Assembly (NCBI RefSeq): GCF_001693385.1
Contig: NZ_CP016428.1
Span: 2,480,001-2,544,000, forward strand
Length of the DNA: 64,000 bases
Source: Bradyrhizobium icense
Lineage (GTDB): Bacteria; Pseudomonadota; Alphaproteobacteria; Rhizobiales; Xanthobacteraceae
Direction of reading: 5' to 3'
The notes below the pieces were generated by a model, which saw nothing but the letters and a program-made list of their open reading frames with translations, was not told the DNA's origin and ran no database searches. Of the stretch, positions 51,035-57,847 are shown piece by piece (the stretch's first letter is position 1; every line of letters starts with the position of its first letter). The position numbers and the translations under genes are program-made.

Positions 51035-51082
51035 ATGTGCGGCAGGACTCGAACCAGCAACCAGGCCGTTATGAGCGGCAGG
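51035..51082 (-). pseudogene. tRNA 3'-half fragment, CAU anticodon
   Basis: Read on the minus strand the segment has an anticodon arm gccg-ctcataa-cggc (seven-base loop with CAT), a short variable region and a T-arm gctgg-ttcgagt-cctgc (one mismatch) followed by the start of an acceptor strand. No D-arm or 5' acceptor strand is upstream. A 3' tRNA half alone is what integrative elements leave at an attachment site. The identity (Met or Ile with CAU) is uncertain, and the call rests on arms read by eye. Confidence 0.5.
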
Positions 51083-51256
51083 AAATTGATTGGCTTCGTT
51101 GATTATTCTGCGGTTTTGGTTGAATCCGATCGCCTTCGTTACGTTTCGATCAGGCCGTTTCTGGTGCGAAACTGGTGCGGCAAGTCAATGGGCGCGCCTA
51201 GGATTTCAGCGAGGTCACCTTCAGGCGACCATCCGCCCGCTTCCGCGCGTCTGCCG

Positions 51257-52135
51257 CTATGGTCCCATGGTCCTGCCAACTCTAAATCCAAGAGTGTCGA
51301 ACTGAACCTTGCTGTGACGCTTGAACCGGATGGCCGTGCGAACGAGTTCGGTCTCGTTGTGCCAGGATCCTCCTCGAATGACCCGATAGGTTGGATCGCC
51401 GCCCTGAAGCTTGGCCGCGCCATTGGCCGGCGTGCCCTCGTGACTGTCGTGCCAAATGTCCTCGACCCATTCCCAGACGTTCCCTTCCATGTCGTGTAGA
51501 CCAAAGGCGTTCGGCCGAAACGATCCCACCGGGGCAGTCTGCAAGGTCCAAGCGCCGCCGCATCCGCTGCAGTTGGCGTTGCCGATTCCGGGCTCATCTC
51601 CCCACGAGTAAGGTGTCTTTACGCCAGCACGGGCCGCATATTCCCATTCGGCCTCGGTCAGGAGTCGATACTCCTTGCCTGTGAGCCGCGAAAGCCAAGC
51701 CACAAACAGTTTGGCGTCCCCCCAGCTCACATTGATGACGGGCATGTTTCCCCGACCCCATGCGTCCATGACATGGGGGCACGCCGCAGCTGCTACACAG
51801 GCATCCCACTGATCAAAGGTTACCTCGTACTTGGACACGGCAAAGGGTTTTGCGATGGTCGCCTCGTGCCGAGGATGCTCTCCCTTGGTCCGGCCGACAT
51901 CGCCTTCAGGCGAGCCCATGGCGGATTTGCCTGCGGGGATTATCACCATGAGGGGGCAGGCAACCGCGCATTCCCTAAACTCAGAACCGGCTGCACTGGC
52001 GAGATTCTTCTCTTGCTCAATAGTGAGCACTGTCGGCGCAGCCGAGATCGGCAGCACCGTTTCCGCGACGGCTCCGTCGACGCCGCCGCAAGCCTCAAGA
52101 AGGATAAGGCCAAGAAGGAGGTAAAGAGGTCGCAT
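51257..52135 (-). CDS. SUMF1/FGE-sulfatase-domain lipoprotein-like protein
   Basis: A 292-residue exported protein. The N-terminus is a lipoprotein-like or Sec signal (MRPLYLLLGLILLEACGG). The rest is a formylglycine-generating-enzyme-like fold: GSPEGDVGRTKGEHPRHEAT, KYEVTFDQWDACV, MPVINVSWGDAKLFVAWLSR, LTEAEWEYAARAG, NVWEWVEDIW and RVIRGGSWHNETELVRTAIR then DTLGFRVG. At the place where formylglycine-generating enzymes carry the catalytic Cys (GGSW......CRSA), this protein has Val, so it probably does not make formylglycine; relatives serve in ergothioneine synthesis or binding. AGGAGGATC precedes the ATG at 52135. Confidence 0.82.
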   Translation of the reverse strand: MRPLYLLLGLILLEACGGVDGAVAETVLPISAAPTVLTIEQEKNLASAAGSEFRECAVACPLMVIIPAGKSAMGSPEGDVGRTKGEHPRHEATIAKPFAVSKYEVTFDQWDACVAAAACPHVMDAWGRGNMPVINVSWGDAKLFVAWLSRLTGKEYRLLTEAEWEYAARAGVKTPYSWGDEPGIGNANCSGCGGAWTLQTAPVGSFRPNAFGLHDMEGNVWEWVEDIWHDSHEGTPANGAAKLQGGDPTYRVIRGGSWHNETELVRTAIRFKRHSKVQFDTLGFRVGRTMGP

Positions 52136-52210
52136 GCTGATCCTCCTCATAGTAGACGATTCTGGCTTTGATCGTAGTTGAACACCTTCTGATGTGCTGC
52201 GAAGCTTGGC

Positions 52211-52675
52211 TCAGTTCGAAGCTTTTGCGAGCGCGGCCTGCGGCGTATTCCGGAAACTAATGGCCATGCGGTTGTAGGCGTTCATCAGGCTGATTGCGAT
52301 CGTGAGTTCGACGAGCTCGCGCTCGTCGAACGCTGTGCGGGCAGCCTGGTACGCCTCATCCGGCACGTTGGTTTCTGCGACCCGCGTCACCGTCTCGGCC
52401 CATGCCAGCGCGGCGCGCTCGCGCGTGTCAAAGAGGCTGTCAGACTCCCGCCAAGCCTGCAGTAGCGCAAGCCTCTCGATCTTCTCTCCCTTCTTGAGCA
52501 GATCGCGGGTGTGCATGTCGAGGCAGTAGGCGCAATTGTTGATCTGCGAGATCCGCAAGTACACCAGCTCGACCAGCGCCGCAGGAAGTCCGCTCTGCAT
52601 GACGTAACCGTAGACACCACCAAGCGCTTTCACACCCGCCGGTGCAATCTGGTTGTAGTCGAGGCGCTTGGTCAT
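52211..52675 (-). CDS. AhpD/carboxymuconolactone decarboxylase-family protein
   Basis: A 154-residue alkylhydroperoxidase-like protein. The helical bundle carries the redox motif NCAYCLDMHTRDLLKKGEKI (CxxC followed by a His at +4), and the C-terminal half has LAWAETVTRVAETNVPDEAY and LVELTIAISLMNAYNRMAI. AhpD-type proteins reduce peroxides with this CxxC/His; related carboxymuconolactone decarboxylases lack it. The ATG has AAGGAG upstream. It is the last gene of the seven-gene minus-strand run and overlaps the cupin gene by four bases. Confidence 0.88.
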   Translation of the reverse strand: MTKRLDYNQIAPAGVKALGGVYGYVMQSGLPAALVELVYLRISQINNCAYCLDMHTRDLLKKGEKIERLALLQAWRESDSLFDTRERAALAWAETVTRVAETNVPDEAYQAARTAFDERELVELTIAISLMNAYNRMAISFRNTPQAALAKASN

Positions 52676-53115
52676 TTTTTGCTCCTTGATGACGAAACCT
52701 GTTCAACGGACGTCGTCAGTTCCTTATCGTCGGTATCGACGACGAACACCGCTAGCAGCCTGGCGGGCTTGTTCTTGCTCGCATTGCGGCTAACCGGATG
52801 ACGCGAGCCCGGCGTCTCGTAGAAGCTCTCGCCGGCGCGGTAGACTCGCCTGGGTCCATCGTTCACTTGCGACTCGATTTCGCCTGACAGGACGTAGCCG
52901 AAGATGAAGGCGGACTTGGCGTGAACGTGCGATGGTGATGCCCCGCCCGGCTGATAGTCGACAACAAGCGCGATCAGCGACTTGCCGGGAATGTTGGGTA
53001 TGGTCTGCTGAAAGTGCGGCGTGACCGTTTCGCCGACGCCATGGGCGGCGGCAGGCGTCGCCGTGGCGATGGCAAGGGCAGCATACGCCGCACTGAAGAT
53101 GGCTCGCATTTTCAT
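52672..53115 (-). CDS. exported cupin-domain protein
   Basis: A 147-residue protein with a Sec signal peptide (MRAIFSAAYAALAIATATPA, cleaved after AAA) and a single cupin: PGGASPSHVHAKSAFIFGYV (metal-ligand His), VLSGEIESQVNDGPRRVYRA, GESFYETPGSRHPVSRNASK (third His). The metal and the substrate are unknown. GGAG lies upstream of the ATG. It overlaps the AhpD-like gene and follows the DUF417 gene by 57 bases. It is a relative of the exported cupin at 55645. Confidence 0.82.
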   Translation of the reverse strand: MKMRAIFSAAYAALAIATATPAAAHGVGETVTPHFQQTIPNIPGKSLIALVVDYQPGGASPSHVHAKSAFIFGYVLSGEIESQVNDGPRRVYRAGESFYETPGSRHPVSRNASKNKPARLLAVFVVDTDDKELTTSVEQVSSSRSKK

Positions 53116-53172
53116 GATCGTATTCTCCGTGGTTGCATTAGGTGCTGATGCTGTTGGCGGAAGGTGGCCTGC

Positions 53173-53694
53173 TCACCTGCGAACCACAGTCTTCAGCGAG
53201 TCGACGGACACCCAGAAGGAGGCGGCGAACAGGCCGACATCCTTGAGGAGGAACTGACCCGGCGCGACGGTGATCGCGGGTGCCCCGAGTTCCAGCACGA
53301 CGACGCCCGGCGTCGAGATCATGAAGCTGAGTGTCGTAACGAAGAGTCCGGCCGAGAGAAGACCACCGGCTGCGGAGAAGATCGGACTCGCCAATCTGAG
53401 GGCGATCAGCAGCCCGATGCTGAGTTCGAGGAACCCGAGGAAGGTGGAGAAGCCGCGGGCCGAAAACAGCGCGTAGAACCAGCTCAGCAGGGGGCTGTTC
53501 TCCACGAGCGGCACCAGGCCTTGTGCCTCGTAGTCGGTGAATTTCATTCCACCGAACCAGGCGTAGATGATCGCGAGCGAGGCGTATAAGCCAAACCGGC
53601 TGAGTGGTTCGGCGTAAACGAGGACTTGCCCCGCTTGATCGCGCCAACCGGCAATAGCGACTGGCGTTGAGACCGGGATATTGAAGAGTGACAT
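53173..53694 (-). CDS. DUF417 (YkgB-type) membrane protein
   Basis: A 173-residue inner-membrane protein with about four helices: RFGLYASLAIIYAWFGGMKF (the family GMKF.. motif with DYEAQGLVPLVENSPLLSWF next), FLGFLELSIGLLIALRLASP, FSAAGGLLSAGLFVTTLSFM and LKDVGLFAASFW. YkgB-like proteins are often linked to reactive chlorine or quinone stress and sit next to redox genes. GGAGG lies five bases before the ATG at 53694; the longer frame at 53718 has none. It is in the middle of the operon. Confidence 0.85.
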   Translation of the reverse strand: MSLFNIPVSTPVAIAGWRDQAGQVLVYAEPLSRFGLYASLAIIYAWFGGMKFTDYEAQGLVPLVENSPLLSWFYALFSARGFSTFLGFLELSIGLLIALRLASPIFSAAGGLLSAGLFVTTLSFMISTPGVVVLELGAPAITVAPGQFLLKDVGLFAASFWVSVDSLKTVVRR

Positions 53695-53721
53695 GGTAGC
53701 CTCCGTATTGTTGGACATGCG

Positions 53722-54528
53722 TTACGCCGCAGCCACGGCTCGATATCGCGCCGGAACTGAGCTGAGGGAAAGGTTTGGCATGAGCTTCTGCCGCGCCGCT
53801 TCGTAGTTGGCCCAGTCCGCCGCATCTGGAAGCGACGGAATGGTGACGACTTCACCTTGGTCGAAGCCGGCGAGCGCCGCGTCCACGAGGTCATCCGACC
53901 TCATGACGGTGTTGGACGCCAGATTATCGACGGCGCCGCCGGCTGCGTCCCAGAAATTGGTCGCTGTTGCGCCGGGCAGCACGGTCTGGATACGCACGTT
54001 CTTGTCAGCCAGTTCCTTCTGAAGCGACTGGCCCAGGGCGAGCACGAACGCTTTCGTTCCGCCATAGACGCCATTCAGGACTTCCGGCGCAATGGCAACC
54101 ACTGAGGCAATGTTGATGATTGCGCCGCCTCCGCGGGCAACGAGCGCGGGAGCCGCGGCATAGGTAAGCCGCATCAGCGCCGTCACGTTGAGATCGACCA
54201 TCTCCTCCATGGCATCGACGTCGGACTGCAACAGCGGCTCGAGGCCGCCGACGCCTGCGTTGTTGACCAGCATGGTAATGTCGGGGTCCGTGGCGATGAT
54301 CGTCTCGATCCGCTTCAGGTCCGCCTTGTTTCTCAGGTCCGCGACGACGGTCTTGACGGCACGGCCCGTGGCGTCAGCAAGGCGCGTCGCCAGCTGGTCG
54401 AGCCGGGCCTCGTTGCGTGCGACGAGAACGAGGTCGTAACCCCGGCGAGCCAGCCGGTCGGCATAAACCGCACCGATCCCGGCGGAGGCGCCTGTAATGA
54501 CTGCGACACCTTTGAGAGAGACGGACAT
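53722..54528 (-). CDS. short-chain dehydrogenase/reductase
   Basis: A 268-residue classical SDR. The NAD(P)-binding motif is GASAGIGAVYADRLARRGYD then LVLVARNEARLDQLA (Arg suggests NADP preference); NNAGVGG, the catalytic Ser/Tyr/Lys in NIASVVA and YGGTKAFVLAL are all present. The C-terminal end ATNFWDAAGG and GEVVTIPSLPD is of the type often seen in quinone or dehydrogenase SDRs of unknown substrate. AAGGAG lies upstream of the ATG at 54528. Confidence 0.88.
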   Translation of the reverse strand: MSVSLKGVAVITGASAGIGAVYADRLARRGYDLVLVARNEARLDQLATRLADATGRAVKTVVADLRNKADLKRIETIIATDPDITMLVNNAGVGGLEPLLQSDVDAMEEMVDLNVTALMRLTYAAAPALVARGGGAIINIASVVAIAPEVLNGVYGGTKAFVLALGQSLQKELADKNVRIQTVLPGATATNFWDAAGGAVDNLASNTVMRSDDLVDAALAGFDQGEVVTIPSLPDAADWANYEAARQKLMPNLSLSSVPARYRAVAAA

Positions 54529-54584
54529 TGCACTTCTCCTTGTTTGCGCCACTGGCGCGTTGGGTTTGATACTTCTGGGTTCAT

Positions 54585-55592
54585 CTACCGAAATGCGGCG
54601 CGAACCTCTTCGATGGTCTGTTGGGGATTCTGGAGATGAGGGTAGTGCCCGATGTCGGGAAGGAGCGTCAGCTCAGCGCCAATCCTGCCCGCGAGTTCGA
54701 TCCCCATCTCCTTCTTGATGTAGAGATCCTTCTCGCCCCACACGACCTTTACCGGGATTGCAAGTTGCTCCAGATGCGATTCAAAGTGGTTCTGGTCCCG
54801 CGTAAAGTGCGCGTAGTAGCGCGAGAAGGCATCCGCTGTCGTGATCCCGCCGTGATCCCAGGCGCGCGACATGTCGTCCTTGAATTCGCGCGGCACATCG
54901 AACTGTGCTTCCTTCGGCAGGCCTCTTCTGAACGCGTTCTCCAGGATGTCGTCGCGATTCCTGTTCAGCTGCTCACGGGCATGGCCCATCGAGGGTCCAG
55001 CCTTCAGGCTCTGCAAGCTCGCGTACATGTATTGAGGCCTGTCGAAGGGAGCGAAATCGCCGACGATGATCGACGTCGCGATGCCGGGCTTCTCCTGGGC
55101 CAGGAGAAGAGCCGGCAGAGCTCCGATGTCAGTCGCGTAGATCGTAAGCTTGGATGTGTTGATACCCGTCTTGCGTATGTAGTCGTTCAAGACGCGTGCG
55201 TAGTCCCTCGGGGCGTACGAAAACTTGTCGGTCTTCGGCCTCGAGGAAAACCCGAAGCCGGGCCAGTCGAAAGCGTGAACTTCGTAGTCGGCGGCGAGGG
55301 TAAGAGAAATATCTTTCCACGCGTACAGCGTTTCCGGAAATCCATGCAGGAATAGAACGGTCCCCTTCGGGTTCGCGTTGTGGACCACCATTCTCCGGAG
55401 CGTGATGTCCTCATCGATCTCGAGGAAGCCGATGTCGACCTTCTGTTCCTGTCCAAACAGAGCTTGGGCGTGTGCTGGCGCAGCGAAAGAGCCGGCGACT
55501 GGAGCGCCGAGCCATGTCGCCGTCGCGACCGCTATCGCTACGCCGCGGTGGTATCGGCGGCGAAGGTCGATTCTCTTCGAGAAATTGATCAT
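54585..55592 (-). CDS. exported alpha/beta hydrolase (epoxide-hydrolase/dehalogenase-like)
   Basis: A 335-residue protein with a long N-terminal signal (GVAIAVATATWLGAPVAGSF then AAPAHAQA). The alpha/beta fold begins GTVLFLHGFPETLYAWKDIS (HGFPE is the oxyanion motif), with the nucleophile Asp in IYATDIGALPALLLAQE, a lid region, VVWGEKDLYI (acid) and the catalytic His in LPDIGHYPHLQNPQ. The HGFPE...DIG...GH pattern is that of epoxide hydrolases and haloalkane dehalogenases (Asp nucleophile). GGGAG lies six bases upstream of the ATG. It is the third gene of the operon. Confidence 0.85.
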   Translation of the reverse strand: MINFSKRIDLRRRYHRGVAIAVATATWLGAPVAGSFAAPAHAQALFGQEQKVDIGFLEIDEDITLRRMVVHNANPKGTVLFLHGFPETLYAWKDISLTLAADYEVHAFDWPGFGFSSRPKTDKFSYAPRDYARVLNDYIRKTGINTSKLTIYATDIGALPALLLAQEKPGIATSIIVGDFAPFDRPQYMYASLQSLKAGPSMGHAREQLNRNRDDILENAFRRGLPKEAQFDVPREFKDDMSRAWDHGGITTADAFSRYYAHFTRDQNHFESHLEQLAIPVKVVWGEKDLYIKKEMGIELAGRIGAELTLLPDIGHYPHLQNPQQTIEEVRAAFR

Positions 55593-55644
55593 TTCGGTCT
55601 CCCAAATTCAAATTTCGTGAGCGTCGCTGGCCTTGCTGATCTGT

Positions 55645-56058
55645 TCACTCGCTCAGCATGAGGAGCGGCTTGCCTTTCTCGACGATGTAGGTAGCCAACT
55701 CGGCCGCCTTGACAGAGCCGACGTTCTTCACCGCGTGCGGCGTTCCGTGCGGAATGAAGAGCACTTCGCCGGCCTTGACGGTCAGCGGCGGCCTGCCGTC
55801 GAGCCGATATTCCAAGGCGCCTTCGGTGACGTAGACAAGTTCTTCGCCGGGATGCGAGTGCCTGACCGCGCTCACGCCCGGGCCGAACTCAACGAGAACC
55901 TGGATTACCTCACGTCCGGCTGCACTGAGATCGTTGCGCAGCAGGTTGGTGCGCTTGATGTCGCCCAGACTGACTTCGTGGGCGCGCGCCACGGGCAAGG
56001 TCGAACCGTTGGCAACGAGAAGCGCCGCAGCGGCGACGATGATGCGAAGGGTTTTCAT
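55645..56058 (-). CDS. exported cupin-domain protein
   Basis: A 137-residue exported cupin. The signal peptide (IIVAAAALLVANGSTLPVARA) is followed by one cupin domain: SAVRHSHPGEELVYVTEGAL (two His plus Glu ligands), EYRLDGRPPLTVKAGEVLFI and PHGTPHAVKNVG. This is the usual 3-His-1-Glu metal site, so a metal-bound periplasmic protein is likely. A GAGGATAAC site precedes the ATG. It lies 52-55 bases from both neighbours, on the same strand. Confidence 0.85.
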   Translation of the reverse strand: MKTLRIIVAAAALLVANGSTLPVARAHEVSLGDIKRTNLLRNDLSAAGREVIQVLVEFGPGVSAVRHSHPGEELVYVTEGALEYRLDGRPPLTVKAGEVLFIPHGTPHAVKNVGSVKAAELATYIVEKGKPLLMLSE

Positions 56059-56113
56059 GGATGTTATCCTCGTTCAGGGTTGATGGGCTGCAGAGAGTTG
56101 AGGTCTGTTCAGG

Positions 56114-57415
56114 TCAATGTTGACGTAGCGGCCGAAACGCCGCGGCGACTTCCCGGGAGAATAGTTCGGGCTGTTCCCACGCAGCGAAGTGTCCGCCCTT
56201 GTCGGCCTCGTTAAAGTAGATGAGGTTGCGATAGGCGCGCCGGGCCCAGCTCTCCGGAGCGCGATACACTTCGCCCGGGAAGACGGTGATCGCGACAGGA
56301 ACCGAGATTTCGGTTGTCTTCTGCGCGGCGGAGAGAATGACGCTCTGACCCGCCGTCTCCCAGTAAATGCGAGCAGATGAAACAGCTGTGTTCGTCAGCC
56401 AATACAGCGTGACGTCGTCCAGCATCTCGTCGCGCGTGAGCAGGCGAAGCGGCTCCGCGTTGTTGTAATCGAACATCCAGGCCACCAGCCCCGCGGGAGA
56501 ATCGGTCAGCGCGTAGCCGATGGTCTGCGGCCGCGTTCCCATCATTGCGGCGTAGGCCCGATACTTCTTGTAGAAGATTGAGAGGGCGTCGAACGCGGCA
56601 CGCTCCTTGGCCGAGAGATCCTGCGGAGCAGGCGCCCCGGTAGCGAGCAGCGCCGCGATCTCGGATGGCACGGCCGCCGGCAGGTTGATATGAATACCCA
56701 GCAATCCTGCAGGAGCCTGTCGTGCCATCGCGCTTGAGATCGGCGCTCCCCAGTCGCCGCCCTGGGCGACGTAGCGGCGGTAGCCGAGGCGGTTCATCAG
56801 TTCTGCCCAGGCTCGTGCGATTCGCTCCGGCCCCCACCCCGTGCCTTTGGGCTTGCCGGAAAAGCCGAACCCGGGGATCGATGGCAAGACTAGGTGGAAC
56901 GCGTCTTCAGCGCTCCCGCCGTGGCTCGTCGGATCGGTCAGAGGACCGACTGTCTTGAGCAGTTCGAACACTGAGCCTGGCCAGCCGTGCGTCATGATGA
57001 GAGGAAGTGCGTTCGCATGATGTGAGCGGACGTGGATGAAGTGAATATCGACGCCGTCGATCGTCGTTACGAACTGCGGCAGCGCATTGAGCCTGGCTTC
57101 GGCCTTGCGCCAGTCGTATTCAGTGCCCCAGTAGTGCACGAGTTCGCTGAACGGAACGAGCTGCAGGCCTTGCGACCCGTCATCAACTGTTTCGCGGTCG
57201 GGCAAGCGTGTCGCAGCAACGCGCCGGCGCAGGTCAACCAGTGCCTCTTCGGGGAAGCTGACGCGAAACGGACGGATTACTTCGTTCGAATCAGCCAGCG
57301 CGCGGTGAAGAGGAACGAGTCCAGCCGTGCCGGCAATCGCGATGCCCATCGCAGCGCTTTTCAGCAGTGCGCGCCGATCCTGGTCGATGACTTCGGAAAC
57401 CTGCAGCCTGTGCAT
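56114..57415 (-). CDS. Tat-exported epoxide hydrolase
   Basis: A 433-residue epoxide hydrolase of the EHN type. The signal DRRALLKSAAMGIAIAGTAG has the twin arginines in place. The N-terminal EHN region (RPFRVSFPEEALVDLRRRVA, with VHYWGTEYDWRKAEARLNAL) is followed by the hydrolase fold: LPLIMTHGWPGSVFELLKTV (oxyanion HGWPGS), nucleophile Asp in YVAQGGDWGAPISSAMARQA and the His of EADKGGHFAAWEQPE. It hydrolyses epoxides to diols. The ATG at 57415 has GGAG six bases upstream. It is first gene of the operon and has the GTTA array 87 bases upstream. Confidence 0.88.
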   Translation of the reverse strand: MHRLQVSEVIDQDRRALLKSAAMGIAIAGTAGLVPLHRALADSNEVIRPFRVSFPEEALVDLRRRVAATRLPDRETVDDGSQGLQLVPFSELVHYWGTEYDWRKAEARLNALPQFVTTIDGVDIHFIHVRSHHANALPLIMTHGWPGSVFELLKTVGPLTDPTSHGGSAEDAFHLVLPSIPGFGFSGKPKGTGWGPERIARAWAELMNRLGYRRYVAQGGDWGAPISSAMARQAPAGLLGIHINLPAAVPSEIAALLATGAPAPQDLSAKERAAFDALSIFYKKYRAYAAMMGTRPQTIGYALTDSPAGLVAWMFDYNNAEPLRLLTRDEMLDDVTLYWLTNTAVSSARIYWETAGQSVILSAAQKTTEISVPVAITVFPGEVYRAPESWARRAYRNLIYFNEADKGGHFAAWEQPELFSREVAAAFRPLRQH

Positions 57416-57847
57416 CTTGCTCTCCGTTGCCTGAGCGGGTCGACAATCTGGCTCGCGCACCGCTTGGTGGCTTGAATGTCGCCGGAGAACCGCAAGATTG
57501 CTCGTTAGGTGTTGTTAAGCGCTGTTACTGGTTGGTTACGTTGAAGGAATTGGCCGTGCGGCAATCACATGGATCCACGACCAGGCCAGCGAAACCTGAG
57601 TATGTTTGATTGTGACAATTTGCCCGGATCAGCGCTTTTCGAACCGCCTTATTCGTCCACTGCAGTCTTTACACGGCGCAAGAAGTGCGGCTAAGCCTCT
57701 GATCGCAAAGCCCTTCCAGCAACGATGTTGCAATGGCACAGATCGCGGCCATTTTCTGCTGTTCTTCTCGAAGGAAATAGAAACTGGATGGCGGCGGACG
57801 CGGTATAGTAATTCTCGCCGGCCAGCCATCGACAAAGGTGAGCGCAT
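57416..57847. other. divergent promoter region
   Basis: 432 bases without a gene between the epoxide hydrolase operon (minus) and the regulator (plus). It contains the GTTA array at 57504-57538. I see no other repeat or gene. Confidence 0.5.
57504..57538 (+). promoter_or_regulatory. GTTA phased array A, epoxide-hydrolase operon
   Basis: GTTA begins at 57504, 57514, 57524 and 57535: four tetramers with 10, 10 and 11 bp spacing on the plus strand. Its first half, cgttaggtgttgttaagcg, is almost identical to the arrays at 61532 and, inverted, 61691. It lies 87 bases before the epoxide-hydrolase ATG and about 310 bases before the regulator start. Direct repeats one helical turn apart fit an OmpR-type winged helix bound as a head-to-tail oligomer. 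Confidence 0.6.
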
